The notes: generated from the sequence alone by a model not told the origin. A stretch of 64,000 nt of DNA from Plantactinospora sp. BC1 (GCF_003030345.1 NZ_CP028158.1:6200001-6264000); one strand, 5' to 3'. Counted from the first letter of the stretch, positions 33,299 to 42,827 are shown. A program made the numbers and translations.

Positions 33299-33916
33299 GT
33301 GCCTCAACCGATCTTGCGCACCGACCGCCTGCTGCTGGTCCCCCTTGTCGACCGGCATCTCGAGCTGGAGATCCAGCTCGACTCCGACCCGGAGGTGCTC
33401 CGCTACCTCGGTGGCCGGGCGCGTTCCCGGGACGAGGTGGTCGCGTCCCATGCGCAGAGAATGGCGCTGGCACGCAAGGTTGACGGCCTGGGATATTGGA
33501 TGGCGTTCGGGTCTGATGGCGGCGCGCGTGACTCCACGTCGCCGACAGGCGAGGACGAGGGCGATTTCGTCGGACTCATGATGCTTCCACCGGCGCACGG
33601 CCCCGACCAACCTGACGACCCGACCGTTGCCGATCTGGGCTACCGCCTCGTCCGCCGGTACTGGCGGAAAGGACTGGCCAGCGAGGCAGCCCGCGCCCTG
33701 CTGCGGCACGCCTTCGACGTCGTCGGGCAGCACCGGGTGATCGCGCAGACCATGACCGTGAACGTCGGGTCCCGAGGCGTAATGAACGCCGTCGGTATGC
33801 GCTACGTCCGCACGTACTTCCCCACCTGGGATGCCCCGCCACCCGGAGCCGACCTCGGCGAGGTCGAGTACGAGATGACCCGGGCGATGTGGGAGGAGCT
33901 TCGCGGCGCCCGCTGA
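33299..33916 (+). CDS. GNAT-family N-acetyltransferase
   Basis: From the GTG at 33299 the 205-residue protein reads PQPILRTDRLLLVPLVDRHL, the opening of RimJ/RimL-type GNAT enzymes, followed by acetyl-CoA segment LGYRLVRRYWRKGLASEAAR and VNVGSRGVMNAVGMRYVRTY. The middle contains an acidic insert TGEDEGDF. It probably acetylates a small molecule or protein N-terminus. It stands alone; the longer frame starting upstream has no RBS. Confidence 0.88.
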   Translation: MPQPILRTDRLLLVPLVDRHLELEIQLDSDPEVLRYLGGRARSRDEVVASHAQRMALARKVDGLGYWMAFGSDGGARDSTSPTGEDEGDFVGLMMLPPAHGPDQPDDPTVADLGYRLVRRYWRKGLASEAARALLRHAFDVVGQHRVIAQTMTVNVGSRGVMNAVGMRYVRTYFPTWDAPPPGADLGEVEYEMTRAMWEELRGAR

Positions 33917-34104
33917 GGCAGGGATGCGTGGCCACGGAGTGGAGTTGCAGCCCCTGCACGAATCCCACGTGCACCGCCCGGTCGGAGGCCGCCAGCGACG
34001 GAAACCTCCGGGAATTAAAGCCATCGCGCCCGAGCGGAAGCCACCTCGCCGTGAAGCCCGGCGTCGTGGTGTCGTGTCCATCGCTTCCGGGGTGGGCGAC
34101 GGCG

Positions 34105-34737
34105 TCACACCTGAGCTATGGGTCGGGGTGCGGCCGAGATGCCGTGTTCGATCGCGTCGAACGCCTGGTTCAATCGTTGTTGATGGGCCGTCGCGATGTC
34201 GGCGAGGTCATCGCCGGCAAGCCGGCGTCGGACGGTCGCGACGGCGACGACGCGGTACGCGGCGACCACGAGCGCGGCGACGAGCGCACCGTCCCCGGAG
34301 AAGCGCTTGTCGGATTCGAGTTCCTCGGCCAGCGCCGCCTCGATCTCGTGCTCGAACACGCGAAGGCGCGCGATCACCGTCGGCGCCTCCATGACGACCC
34401 GCATGAACGGTTCGATCCCCTCCTCCAGGACGGACACCCCGTGCCGTTCCTCGGTGAGGGCGAGGAGAGTCCGACGGATCGCTTCCACAGGGCCGACGTC
34501 GTCCGCCCGCTCCCGGACGGTGGTCCGCGCGATCTCGACCACGTCGGGAAGACGGTCGAGCAGAAGATCCTCTTTACGATCAAAGTGTGTGAGAACGGTC
34601 ATCTTCGACACCCCCGCCGCGCGGGCGACCTCGACGAGCGTGACGTTGTCGAAGCCGCGTTCCAGGAACAGCCCGGTCGCGACATCAGCGATGTGCGCCC
34701 GGGTCTTCGACCCACCGCGGTCACCTCGATTGGGCAT
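34105..34737 (-). CDS. TetR-family repressor
   Basis: A 210-residue TetR protein: HTH residues about 30-55 (VTLVEVARAAGVSKMTVLTHF) followed by DRKEDLLLDRLPDV and an all-helical ligand domain. ATG 34737 has GAGGAG nine bases upstream. It is divergent from the FAD monooxygenase at 34970, with a 24-bp palindrome between them, so it very probably represses that gene and itself and is released by the enzyme's substrate. Confidence 0.92.
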   Translation of the reverse strand: MPNRGDRGGSKTRAHIADVATGLFLERGFDNVTLVEVARAAGVSKMTVLTHFDRKEDLLLDRLPDVVEIARTTVRERADDVGPVEAIRRTLLALTEERHGVSVLEEGIEPFMRVVMEAPTVIARLRVFEHEIEAALAEELESDKRFSGDGALVAALVVAAYRVVAVATVRRRLAGDDLADIATAHQQRLNQAFDAIEHGISAAPRPIAQV

Positions 34738-34764
34738 GTGCAACGACTCCTCGAAGTGTTACCG

Positions 34765-34788
34765 TTACCGAGTAAGCTTACCCGGTAA
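34765..34788. promoter_or_regulatory. TetR operator upstream of the TetX-like monooxygenase
   Basis: The 24 bp form a palindrome with one mismatched pair; arms are TTACCG...GTAAG and CTTAC...CGGTAA around a central AAGCTT. A further GTTACC half-site lies directly to the left at 34759. It sits 28 bp from the TetR start. Confidence 0.75.
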
Positions 34789-34969
34789 GGGGACCGGGTC
34801 AGATTCCGTAGTCGAGCCTAAGGGGTGCGCCTCGACCCGTATGAGCGCGTCGCCGAAATGCCACAACCGGACCCCTGGTAACCAGGACGACGCGGGCCAC
34901 TCGCGCAGCCCACCACATCCACTGCCGTGCCGGCGTACGTCGGCACGCGCTCGACCCTGCTGGAGCACC

Positions 34970-36115
34970 ATGTCCACTCCCGTCACGATCATCGGCGCCG
35001 GCCTCGGCGGCCTCATGCTGGCCCGCGTCCTGCACGTTCACGGCATCCCGGCAACGGTCTACGAGGGGGAGTCTTCCCCTACCGCGCGCACCCAGGGCGG
35101 CTTGCTCGACATCCATGACCACAACGGCCAACTGGCTCTGCGGGAGGCCGGCCTGATCGAGGAGTTCCGCAGCCTCGTCCTAGAGGGCCGTCAGGCGAGC
35201 CGGTTCCTCCTCCCGGACGGGACCGTCCTGGTCGACCAGCCCGACGACGGCACGGGTGGGCGCCCCGAGATCCTCCGCGGCGACCTGCGCCGGATGCTGC
35301 TCGACTCCCTCCCTGCCGGCAGCGTCAAGTGGGGCAACCGGGTCAGCGGCGTAACTGCCCTCGGCGAGGGCCACCACCACGAGGTGACCTTCGATGACGG
35401 CAGCACAATTGTCACCAGTTTGCTGGTCGGCGCGGACGGCGCCTGGTCACGGGTCCGGTCGCTGTTGTCCGACGCCACTCCCGAGTACACCGGCATGTCG
35501 GCCGTCGAAACCCACCTGTTCGACAGCGAGCGTCGGCACCCAATCACCGCGAAGGCGGTCGGCCAGGGAGCGATGTACGCCCTTGCGCCGGGAAAGGGCC
35601 TTCTGGCGCACCGCGAGAGGGGCGGTACCCTGCACAACTACGTGTTCGTCACCGCGCCGCAGTCCTGGTTTGCCACCATCGACTTCACCGATGCCGCCGC
35701 AGCCGCCGCGCGGATCGCGCAGGAGTTCGAGGGGTGGGCCCCCGAGCTCACCGCGCTGATCACCCACAGCGACACTCCACCGGTCCTGCGCCCCCTCTAC
35801 GCCCTGCCGATCGGACACCGGTGGGATCGGGTGCCGGGGGTGACCCTGCTCGGCGACGCCGCCCACCTCACAGCCCCGAACGGCGAGGGCGCCAACCTGG
35901 CCATGTACGACGGCTCCGAACTCGCCAAGGCCATCGCCGCCCACCCCGACGACGTCGAAGCCGCCATCACCGCCTACGAGCAGGCCATGTTTGCCCGCAG
36001 CACCGAGGCCGCCGCCGAAGGCACCGAAGGCCACAAGCTCCTGTTCGGCGAGGGCACGCCCTACGTCATGCTCGGCCTCGACACAGACGACAAGCAGATC
36101 TCACGGGTGCCGTAG
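34970..36115 (+). CDS. FAD-dependent monooxygenase, TetX-like
   Basis: The 381-residue flavoprotein belongs to the group A hydroxylases close to TetX: dinucleotide fold VTIIGAGLGGLMLARVL, the GRPEILRGDLRRMLLDSL stretch with the RxxLR motif, the DG motif LVGADGAWSRVRSLL and the GD motif LLGDAAHLTAPNGEGANLAM. Length matches TetX (about 380). Such enzymes hydroxylate aromatic or polyketide compounds and some inactivate tetracyclines; whether this one does is untested. ATG 34970 follows GGAG. Controlled by the divergent TetR. Confidence 0.88.
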   Translation: MSTPVTIIGAGLGGLMLARVLHVHGIPATVYEGESSPTARTQGGLLDIHDHNGQLALREAGLIEEFRSLVLEGRQASRFLLPDGTVLVDQPDDGTGGRPEILRGDLRRMLLDSLPAGSVKWGNRVSGVTALGEGHHHEVTFDDGSTIVTSLLVGADGAWSRVRSLLSDATPEYTGMSAVETHLFDSERRHPITAKAVGQGAMYALAPGKGLLAHRERGGTLHNYVFVTAPQSWFATIDFTDAAAAAARIAQEFEGWAPELTALITHSDTPPVLRPLYALPIGHRWDRVPGVTLLGDAAHLTAPNGEGANLAMYDGSELAKAIAAHPDDVEAAITAYEQAMFARSTEAAAEGTEGHKLLFGEGTPYVMLGLDTDDKQISRVP

Positions 36116-36360
36116 CCGCAGGGGACGATAGCCAGTGTCCCGACCAGCCGCCGTGCAGGGTGGCATTGGTTACCGCGCGCCGCCGCTTCTCGCTCCCGAA
36201 GGTCTCCATCGGTCAGAACCACTCTCCGGACACCGCTTCCCGCACGCCTTTGCGGCACCCGAAACACCCGCCGTCCAGGCATCACGATCCCTTGCGTGAA
36301 GATTACATAGGTAGACGTCGAAGCTGTGGCCATCTTCTTGCTGGTCAGCGCCCTGTGCTG

Positions 36361-36407
36361 GTGCCCCCGGCAGGATTCGAACCTGCGACACACGGTTACC
36401 AACCGTC
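36361..36407. repeat. att-like repeat: 3' half of tRNA-Thr(GGT), copy 1
   Basis: On the minus strand the 47 bases read anticodon loop TTGGTAA (anticodon GGT), variable loop, T-arm GCAGG-TTCGAAT-CCTGC and the acceptor strand CGGGGGCAC. The 5' half of a tRNA is absent, so this is not a functional tRNA gene but an attachment-site remnant. An identical 47 bp recurs at 45527-45573, and about 180 bp to the right of each copy are also similar. Confidence 0.85.
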
Positions 36408-36583
36408 GCCCTCCCGGACTTGTCATCGGTGGTCGCATCTTGGCGTTGAGCTGCACAGACGTTATCCTGTGCCGATCGTCGCCTGTCACTGGTAGTCAAC
36501 CCTCGGGACGGGTTTTCGGGGGTAAACGGGGGCGCCTGCCCGGGTCCGTCAGTGAGCGGATACTGGCGCAGGTTGGTGCCCTG

Positions 36584-36731
36584 GACGTTGTCTTCGTGCC
36601 AATCCACGACGCATCCGGTCACCGAGTAGGTGCTGGTGTGGCGCAAGGACGCGCTGCGCCAGCCCGGGCGCGACTTCGTCGAGGTGACGGTCGAGCTCGG
36701 CCCGCGCGAGTTCGGCACGGTCAAGCAGTAG
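36584..36731 (+). pseudogene. C-terminal fragment of a LysR-type regulator, frameshifted
   Basis: The plus strand encodes VVFVPIHDA and, after a one-base shift, VTE-stop-VLVWRKD followed by FVEVTVELGPREFG before a stop at 36729. This matches the C-terminus of the intact LysR encoded at 41383-42303 (VVFVPVHDAPVTEWVLLWRKD, LGPRAFG). It is therefore a decayed duplicate, in the same orientation-relative position to the att-like repeat. No function. Confidence 0.7.
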
Positions 36732-36928
36732 CAGGTTCGGCTACCGGCCGGGCTGGTCGGTGGCTGCACGGCCACGCGGTGGCCTTCTCGTAGAACAACG
36801 GCACAAACCCCGCATCACCAAGGCCTGCAGTCGGCGTCGATGATGGCCTGGTGAACTCGGGACGCCCGAGACGTCATGCGTACGGTCGCGACCACACTGG
36901 CCGCGACCGTACGCATAGATCGGTCGTG

Positions 36929-38785
36929 CTATTTCCCGCTGGGCGTACCGGTGACCAGCGGCAGCGAGATCGAGGTACCGGCCAGGTCGACGGTGACCCT
37001 GGTCCCCGTACCGGTTTCGGCATCGGTGACGTCGTCGTTCGTTCCGGTCAGCACCAGGCCCAGCCGGTGCCCTGCCTTGAACTCGTAGTCCTGCGGCAGC
37101 ATCGACCAGGTGATCTGGTACGACCTGCCCGGCGTCAGCGGTGTCGAGCGGCGGAGCGACGTGTGGTTCTGCGCGTCCATGAATCCCCGGGCGACCACCT
37201 GGAAGCCGGATGTCACCGTGTTGTCCGCGGCCCGGACGTAGCAACTGTCGTCATCGGCCGTGCTCGCGCCGACGCAGTCTTCGGCGTCGATGAGCTTGAG
37301 GCCCTGCCCCATGGGGTCCGCACCGTGGATGCGGGTGTCCTGGCCGTAGTCGACGAGCATGACACCCAGGTTGGCGGTCGGCTTGTCCAGCGTGACCCGC
37401 AGGCTCACGGACGGCGTCCCGGACAGCCGTGTCGCGCTCCGCAGCGGTGAGGTCAGGTACGCCAGCCGGTTGGGGTTGGTGGTGCCGGGGTCGTCGGCCA
37501 TCGCGGCCTCGGTCTGCAGGGTGTCGAGGTAGCTGCCGGTGCCGGTCGATGGGGTCCGGTCCAGCGAGCCGTCATGCTGCGGTCGCAGGGTCACCGTTCG
37601 CGTCGGCGCCGGCCAGTCGGCCTGGGTGGTCCAGCGGTCCGGGCCGAGTTGTACGTCGGCGCGCGGCTGCCGCATGATGTCGTTCGGGACGCCCATCAGT
37701 TCGTGGTCGAACCACTTGTGCAGAGTGTGGACCCACACGTCGCGGCGGGCCCAGAACGGGTCGAGGTGCCCGTACTGTGTTACCCACACCTTGCGTCGCA
37801 CGTCGCGAGGCAGCGCGGCCCACCACGTGGAGAACTGGTCGGCCATCACGTTCCGGTCCTGCATTCCCACCACCGGAAAGACACTGGCGCGCACGTTGCG
37901 GGCGTTTGACACCGGCCCGGTCCGGTAGTCGAGTTCGTGCCAGTAGGCGTTGTAGTTGCCGGTGGCATCGTCCGAGCCAGCGGTCATGCGTTGGTGGACC
38001 GCCGCGCATTTCTCGTCCGGATCCTCGTCGACCATCGTGGCCAGCCACGCCTGTCCGCCCTTGGTATCCGTGAGGGTGCCGTTCGCGCGCCACAACCCGT
38101 ACCAGTTGCTCGGCGCCGCGAGCGGCACGATCGTCGCCAGCCCTCGCACCCCGGTGCCGGCGACCCCAATGGCGAGCGCTCCCTCACCGGAGTGGCCGAT
38201 CATCCCGGTACGCCCGGTGGTCCAGGTGGCTCTCACCGGATTGCCACTGTCGTCGAAAGCGGTCGCCCGGCCGTTCAGCCAGTCGATGACCGCCTTGCCG
38301 CCAAGCACGTCGGACCGGCCGCCGGAGGTCGGGCAGCCGTCTGACAACCGGGTGCCGATCATGTCGACGGACACGAACGCGTAGCCGCGCGGCACGAAGT
38401 AGTTGTCGTAGAACAGCGGAAACTTCGTCAGGTCCCCGTTCGCGTCGTAGGTTTTGTGGTCCAGCTCGAAGCCGGCACCCGGGGCGTCGTAATACGGGCT
38501 CTCGTGCATGATCACGGGCACCTTGAGCCCGAATCTCGTCTCTTTCGGTCGGATGATGTCCACCCGGACCAGGTCCTTGCTGCCGTCGTTGTCACTGTCG
38601 ACCGGTGACTGCACCCGGACGTGCTCGCGAATAGCGTCCTGGTAGGAGTAGACGGGCTGCGTCAGCCCGCCGGAGACTTCGATCGCCGGCCTCGCGGTCG
38701 CGGACGCGGCGGGAGCACCGGCGACGACGATCACGGTCGCGAGTGCGACCGCAGCGCAGACAGCTCGCCGTTTCGAGGTTGGCAT
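36929..38785 (-). CDS. Secreted S15-type Xaa-Pro dipeptidyl-peptidase-like protein
   Basis: The 618-residue precursor begins with a signal peptide (MPTSKRRAVCAAVALATVIV, cleavage near ASA-TA at residue 30). The alpha/beta hydrolase core follows, with RVDIIRPKETRFGLKVPVIM, nucleophile region GMIGHSGEGALAIG, the aspartate in VVGMQDRNVMADQ and the histidine in TQYGHLDPFWARRD. The C-terminal jelly-roll (X-Pro peptidase C domain) includes SVSLRVTLDKPTANLGVMLV. It would release Xaa-Pro dipeptides or hydrolyse related esters outside the cell. Length is typical. It stands alone in the accessory region. Confidence 0.9.
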   Translation of the reverse strand: MPTSKRRAVCAAVALATVIVVAGAPAASATARPAIEVSGGLTQPVYSYQDAIREHVRVQSPVDSDNDGSKDLVRVDIIRPKETRFGLKVPVIMHESPYYDAPGAGFELDHKTYDANGDLTKFPLFYDNYFVPRGYAFVSVDMIGTRLSDGCPTSGGRSDVLGGKAVIDWLNGRATAFDDSGNPVRATWTTGRTGMIGHSGEGALAIGVAGTGVRGLATIVPLAAPSNWYGLWRANGTLTDTKGGQAWLATMVDEDPDEKCAAVHQRMTAGSDDATGNYNAYWHELDYRTGPVSNARNVRASVFPVVGMQDRNVMADQFSTWWAALPRDVRRKVWVTQYGHLDPFWARRDVWVHTLHKWFDHELMGVPNDIMRQPRADVQLGPDRWTTQADWPAPTRTVTLRPQHDGSLDRTPSTGTGSYLDTLQTEAAMADDPGTTNPNRLAYLTSPLRSATRLSGTPSVSLRVTLDKPTANLGVMLVDYGQDTRIHGADPMGQGLKLIDAEDCVGASTADDDSCYVRAADNTVTSGFQVVARGFMDAQNHTSLRRSTPLTPGRSYQITWSMLPQDYEFKAGHRLGLVLTGTNDDVTDAETGTGTRVTVDLAGTSISLPLVTGTPSGK

Positions 38786-39112
38786 GTGTACCCTTCTTTC
38801 TGCGTTGGGGATCAGGCAGCCGCGCGCCGGACGATGCCGTCAAGTTACGTACGGGCGCAGATCTCGGCCTGGTGTGTGGAACTCGGGTCAGGGCTTGCGA
38901 AGATCGGGGTGAGGGTCAGGACACGGCGGAGGGTTCAGCCGCCCCAGCCTGTGACGTGCCCGTCCTTGCCCCGCGTCGTACACGCCGATCACCGACGAGC
39001 GCCGCGCTGACCGGATCAACCAGCGTTGTCGGCAATCGCTCTGGATCGGCCGCCTCGACACACTGCTTGAGATGTGCGGATGGTTGAAAGCCGAGGTGGT
39101 CTGGTCGTCGTC
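38786..39112. other. Upstream region of the S15 peptidase; no gene seen
   Basis: The 327 bp hold the promoter area of the peptidase and the 3' side of the FAD monooxygenase gene. No frame with an RBS and familiar content is visible and I see no clear terminator. Confidence 0.5.
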
Positions 39113-40702
39113 TCAGGGTGTGCCGAACCAGCCGCTGAGTGCTTCTCGCAGTGCGGGCGCGGCGGTGTCGGTGGCTTCATCGATGGTGGCGGCCCAGGCG
39201 ATGTGGGCGTCCGGGCGGATCAGCAGGACGTCGGCTGGTCGCTGATCGGTTTTGGCGGTGTGGATGTCGACGCGATCTTGCCAGTCCTGGGCGGTCTGAC
39301 GGAGGTCCGGGCGGTCGGCGAGGTCGAGGAGGATGGGCCGTGCGGTGTGCATGAGTTCCGCGACGCTGGTGATGCCCTGCTCGGTGTGCAGGGTGAGGTT
39401 GGGGGTGAAGGTGCCGGCCAAGGGGTGGTGGGAGCCGGGCATCGGGTAACGGATGTCGGTGCCGGCGACAAGCGTTCCCATCCGGCGCAACGGCTGCTCG
39501 TCGGCGAGCAGTTCCTGGAAGACTTCCCGGAGCGCTTCGGCGGCCGGGTCGTGTCCGCGCCGGAGTGCCACCTGGGCTCGGGTGTGCAGCATGGTGCGGG
39601 TGCCGGCGAGGTGGCGTTCGTCGTGGTAGGTGTCCAGCAGGCCGGCCGGCGCGCGACCGTGGATGTCGGCGGCCATCTTCCAGGCCAGGTTGACCGCGTC
39701 GAGCATGCCGGCGTTGAGTGCCACACCGGTGGCGGGGAACAAATGCGCCGCGTCACCGGCCAGCAGGATCCGCCCGGCACGGTATCGCTGCGCCTGCCGA
39801 GCCTTGAAGGTGAAACGCGACAGCCGAATCGCTTCTCCCACGGGCAGATGCACGCCGAGCACACGGCGCAGGCTGTCCTGGAACTCGGGCAGAGTCATCG
39901 GTAGGTCGTCGTCGTATTCGGTGCTCTCGTCTTCGACGGTGTAGAGCGAGACTGCCCTGGACTCGGGCGACGAGCCGACCCCGAGGAGCCCGTGGTCGGT
40001 CCGGGTGAAACCCGCGCGGACCGTGTCGGAACCGGGGACCTCGAGATCGCCGTTCCCGAGGACGGTCACCGCATCGGGCAAGGTGACCTGGGCCAGCCGA
40101 TTGACCTCTGGATAGACCGTTCCCGGGAAGGGGATACCGGCCCAGTGACGGACCCGGCTGCGCGCTCCGTCGCACCCCACGAGGTAGCGGGCGACCACCT
40201 GGTACGACCCGTCCGGACCCCGTACGTCCACGGTCACCGCGGCATCGTCCTGGCTCACCCCGATCGCCTCGTGTCCGCGGCGGATCTCGACACCGAGTTC
40301 CTCGGCGCGTTCGTCGAGCAGCCGCTCCAGCTCCGGTTGCGGCAGCGGCAAGGCGTGCAGCGGCGGATCCGCCAACCGGGTGAAATCCAGATGCACACCG
40401 CCGAACGGGAACCGGGGAGCCGGGACAGGGCCGGTGCAGGCTGCTTCGAACCGTTCCAGTATGCCTCGGTATAGCAGCAGCTCGAGGATCTGACCGCCGA
40501 TGCCACCAGCCTTTGGGGTGGCTCGGCGCTGCGGCTGCCGCTCCATCAGCAGTGGCCGCACTCCGGCCAGGCGCAGTTCATTGGCCAGCATAAGGCCGGT
40601 CGGGCCCGCGCCCACAATGATCACGTCGGCGTACGCCGCTGGCGGCTCACGTCGCGGTCCTTCGCCGCTTTCAAACGCGACCTCATCGTCGACAACACGC
40701 AT
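39113..40702 (-). CDS. Group A FAD monooxygenase, rifampicin-monooxygenase-like
   Basis: A 529-residue aromatic hydroxylase with FAD motif VIIVGAGPTGLMLANEL, DG motif YLVGCDGARSRVRHWAG, GD motif LLAGDAAHLFPATGVALN and a C-terminal thioredoxin-like domain (VLLIRPDAHIAWAATID). Overall order and length fit the PheA/TfdB group that includes Rox enzymes inactivating rifamycins and polyketide tailoring hydroxylases. ATG 40702 is clear. No regulator is directly adjacent. Resistance or tailoring function is inference. Confidence 0.88.
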   Translation of the reverse strand: MRVVDDEVAFESGEGPRREPPAAYADVIIVGAGPTGLMLANELRLAGVRPLLMERQPQRRATPKAGGIGGQILELLLYRGILERFEAACTGPVPAPRFPFGGVHLDFTRLADPPLHALPLPQPELERLLDERAEELGVEIRRGHEAIGVSQDDAAVTVDVRGPDGSYQVVARYLVGCDGARSRVRHWAGIPFPGTVYPEVNRLAQVTLPDAVTVLGNGDLEVPGSDTVRAGFTRTDHGLLGVGSSPESRAVSLYTVEDESTEYDDDLPMTLPEFQDSLRRVLGVHLPVGEAIRLSRFTFKARQAQRYRAGRILLAGDAAHLFPATGVALNAGMLDAVNLAWKMAADIHGRAPAGLLDTYHDERHLAGTRTMLHTRAQVALRRGHDPAAEALREVFQELLADEQPLRRMGTLVAGTDIRYPMPGSHHPLAGTFTPNLTLHTEQGITSVAELMHTARPILLDLADRPDLRQTAQDWQDRVDIHTAKTDQRPADVLLIRPDAHIAWAATIDEATDTAAPALREALSGWFGTP

Positions 40703-40926
40703 TCGTCACTCCACTTCCGCACGTTCCAGCCCGGCTGGTCAGCGACGAGTCTTCCGCGCGGAACACCCGAAGATCAACGACAGTCTCCGTAACGTGGCAT
40801 AACCCCTCGCTAATAGATTGAGGTGCCGGAATCAGTACCCGGTGGTCATAACCGAGCGGTTATCGCTGCTTGCGATCTTTGTCGTTGATCGACGTCCATA
40901 CCAGCGGGGACCATGAAAGCGTCAGA

Positions 40927-40955
40927 CGGGCCCGCACGCCGTGGGCGCGGGCCCG
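40927..40955 (+). other. GC-rich hairpin before the VOC remnant
   Basis: CGGGCCCGC and GCGGGCCCG form a perfect nine-base stem with an 11-base loop. It is followed 25 bp later by the truncated VOC frame. It may be a terminator left from a lost gene. Confidence 0.4.
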
Positions 40956-40980
40956 AATCCAATCCTCGTGGGGGATGCAC

Positions 40981-41106
40981 ATGCAGTTCGCACTGATCGG
41001 ATTGCCGGTCGCGACGCAGGACCCGGCCGCGAGCGCGGCGTGGTTCGCCGAGCGCTTCGGGTTCAAGGTCGGGGTCGATCTTCGTTGGTACTGCCGGGGC
41101 CCCTGA
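40981..41106 (+). pseudogene. Truncated VOC/glyoxalase-fold protein
   Basis: ATG 40981 opens a 41-codon frame encoding only the first beta-alpha-beta unit of a VOC domain (FALIGLPVATQDPAASAAWF, AERFGFKVGVDL) before a stop at 41104. VOC modules need about 110 residues, so it is broken. GTGGGGGA precedes the ATG. The following 270 bp hold no gene. Confidence 0.65.
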
Positions 41107-41382
41107 AGTGTTCTGCGGCGGGCGGGCGGGCCGGACCGGCTGACAGCGCCGAGCCGGCCCAGTAGGCAGGGCTGCGACCTGGACCGTACGCCTCGGAGGT
41201 GGACTCCTTGCGGTCGTGCATCAGGTGAAGCGCGACCTGGTCGTCATACCGATGGGACGAGCATCCGCAGTCGCGGCCCCACGCGCATTCGTCATCGACA
41301 AGGTGCGATCACGGTTCCCGAATCATCGACCATCCGGTGCCACTCTCCACACCGACGCCAATGGTGACAGCGCAGAAGACGC

Positions 41383-42303
41383 CTATCTGGGTTTACCGAA
41401 AGCGCGTGGACCGAGTTGCGCCGCCGTCTCGACGAAGCTCTGCACCCGTGGCGAGGCCCCGTCCTTACGCCACAGCAGGACCCACTCGGTGACGGGCGCG
41501 TCATGGACGGGCACGAACACCACGCCCGGGTGTGAGTAGTACCGCAACACGTGCTCGTTCAGCGGACTGAGGCACTTTCCGGCAGCCACCTGGGTCAGGA
41601 TTTCGTGAAACGTCGTGACGAGAGGGGCGCGCGGAATCGGCCGGCCGCTGGGTGTCTTCACAGGCACCATCGCCTCGACCCAATAGTCCGGAAGGTTTGG
41701 GGCGAAATCGACGAACACCAGTCCGCCAAAGTCCTCCATCGACACCGATGTCCGGTTGGCAAGCTCATGCCCGGTCCAGACGGCCAGCACCCGCCCCTCG
41801 GTCAACAACACCGGCCCCTCGACCAGATCCGGCTCCCGTACCGGCCGCCACAGCAAGGCCAGGTCTAGCTCCCCAGCCCGCAGGGCGGCGAACGGATCAC
41901 TGAAATGGATCTCACGCAGCGCCACCTCACAGCCGGGGTGACGGCTCCGGAACAGATCTATGATATCGCGAATCTCGTGACCAACCGCCCCCATCACACC
42001 CAACCTGACGGTACCGCTGACACCCCGCGCCGACTCCGACGCCGCCGCGAGACCCCTCTGGATCGCGTCATAGCCGGGCCGCAGATCGTCGCGCAGCTGC
42101 TTGCCGACCGCGGTCAGCCTCACCGCCCGGCTCGTACGATCGAACAACGCGGCCCCGATGCGGCGCTCCTGTGCCTTGATCGCCTGACTCACCCGTGCCT
42201 GCGACACATGCAGTCGCTGCGCGGTACGTCCGAAGTGCAGTTCCTCGGCGAGCGTCAGAAAGATCTCGATGTCGCGAAGCTCCACCCGAACCCCAACTTC
42301 CAT
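41383..42303 (-). CDS. LysR-family transcriptional regulator
   Basis: From ATG 42303 the 306-residue protein has the LysR HTH (IFLTLAEELHFGRTAQRLHV, QARVSQAIKAQERRIG) and a periplasmic-binding-protein-like effector domain (GTVRLGVMGAVGHEI, LLWRPVREPDLVEGPVLL). It ends VTEWVLLWRKDG...LGPRAFG. No target gene is divergently placed; upstream lies the decayed integrase. A broken second copy of its C-terminus sits at 36584-36731. Effector unknown. Confidence 0.9.
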   Translation of the reverse strand: MEVGVRVELRDIEIFLTLAEELHFGRTAQRLHVSQARVSQAIKAQERRIGAALFDRTSRAVRLTAVGKQLRDDLRPGYDAIQRGLAAASESARGVSGTVRLGVMGAVGHEIRDIIDLFRSRHPGCEVALREIHFSDPFAALRAGELDLALLWRPVREPDLVEGPVLLTEGRVLAVWTGHELANRTSVSMEDFGGLVFVDFAPNLPDYWVEAMVPVKTPSGRPIPRAPLVTTFHEILTQVAAGKCLSPLNEHVLRYYSHPGVVFVPVHDAPVTEWVLLWRKDGASPRVQSFVETAAQLGPRAFGKPR

Positions 42304-42388
42304 AACAACCAGGTTATTTATCCTAGCAGCGGAGGTTAGCGGTCGGCGTCGCAGCGCACCGAGGCAGGCCGGCGCAGACCCCGACACA

Positions 42389-42590
42389 CTGCGACCTGGC
42401 TGACATCATTGACCTGATGCTGGCCACCGGTGCCCGCATCGACGAGATCCTAGTGGCGGCCCAGTTCGGTCACACCACCGAGCAGGTCACAAAACAGGCA
42501 CTACATTGTGAAGCCCGTCCCTCGCCGCAGACAACTCCAGCATCCTCGAACAGCTCGGCGGTGGCCCGCCGACGACCGAGCCATGCGCCG
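42389..42590 (+). pseudogene. Decayed tyrosine integrase
   Basis: DLADIIDLMLATGARIDEIL matches the segment with the first catalytic Arg of actinomycete element integrases. It is joined directly to AAQFGHTTEQVTKQ and, one base out of frame, HYIVKPV with the nucleophile Tyr, then ADNSSILEQLGGGPP, the usual C-terminus. About 130 internal residues are deleted and frames are broken, so it is inactive. It marks a former integrative element; the sequence CGGGGGTTCGGGGGTAA just downstream recalls the sequence next to both att-like repeats. Confidence 0.7.
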
Positions 42591-42827
42591 AGACCACGAC
42601 CCGCGTCAGACTGGATAGGCGCACCAGGGACGGCAGCCGACAGCACCGTGGCGGGCCGGTTCAGAATTCGATCGCCCAGACCGTTACCCGGGGGTTCGGG
42701 GGTAATTCAAAATCACATAGATGTACGCCGAAGCCCCCGGGCCGTGCGTTGCTTTCCCCGATGACGGCATTTCGTGCCGGTGTCATGCCGAGCGTTCCCT
42801 TCGTCGTGGTGGGGGCCGCGGTGCCGG

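Noticed and set aside
36357-36407. A complete tRNA gene
   Set aside because: Only the anticodon loop to acceptor half is present; no D-arm or 5' acceptor strand lies on either side, and the first anticodon-stem pair is broken. The same holds at 45527.
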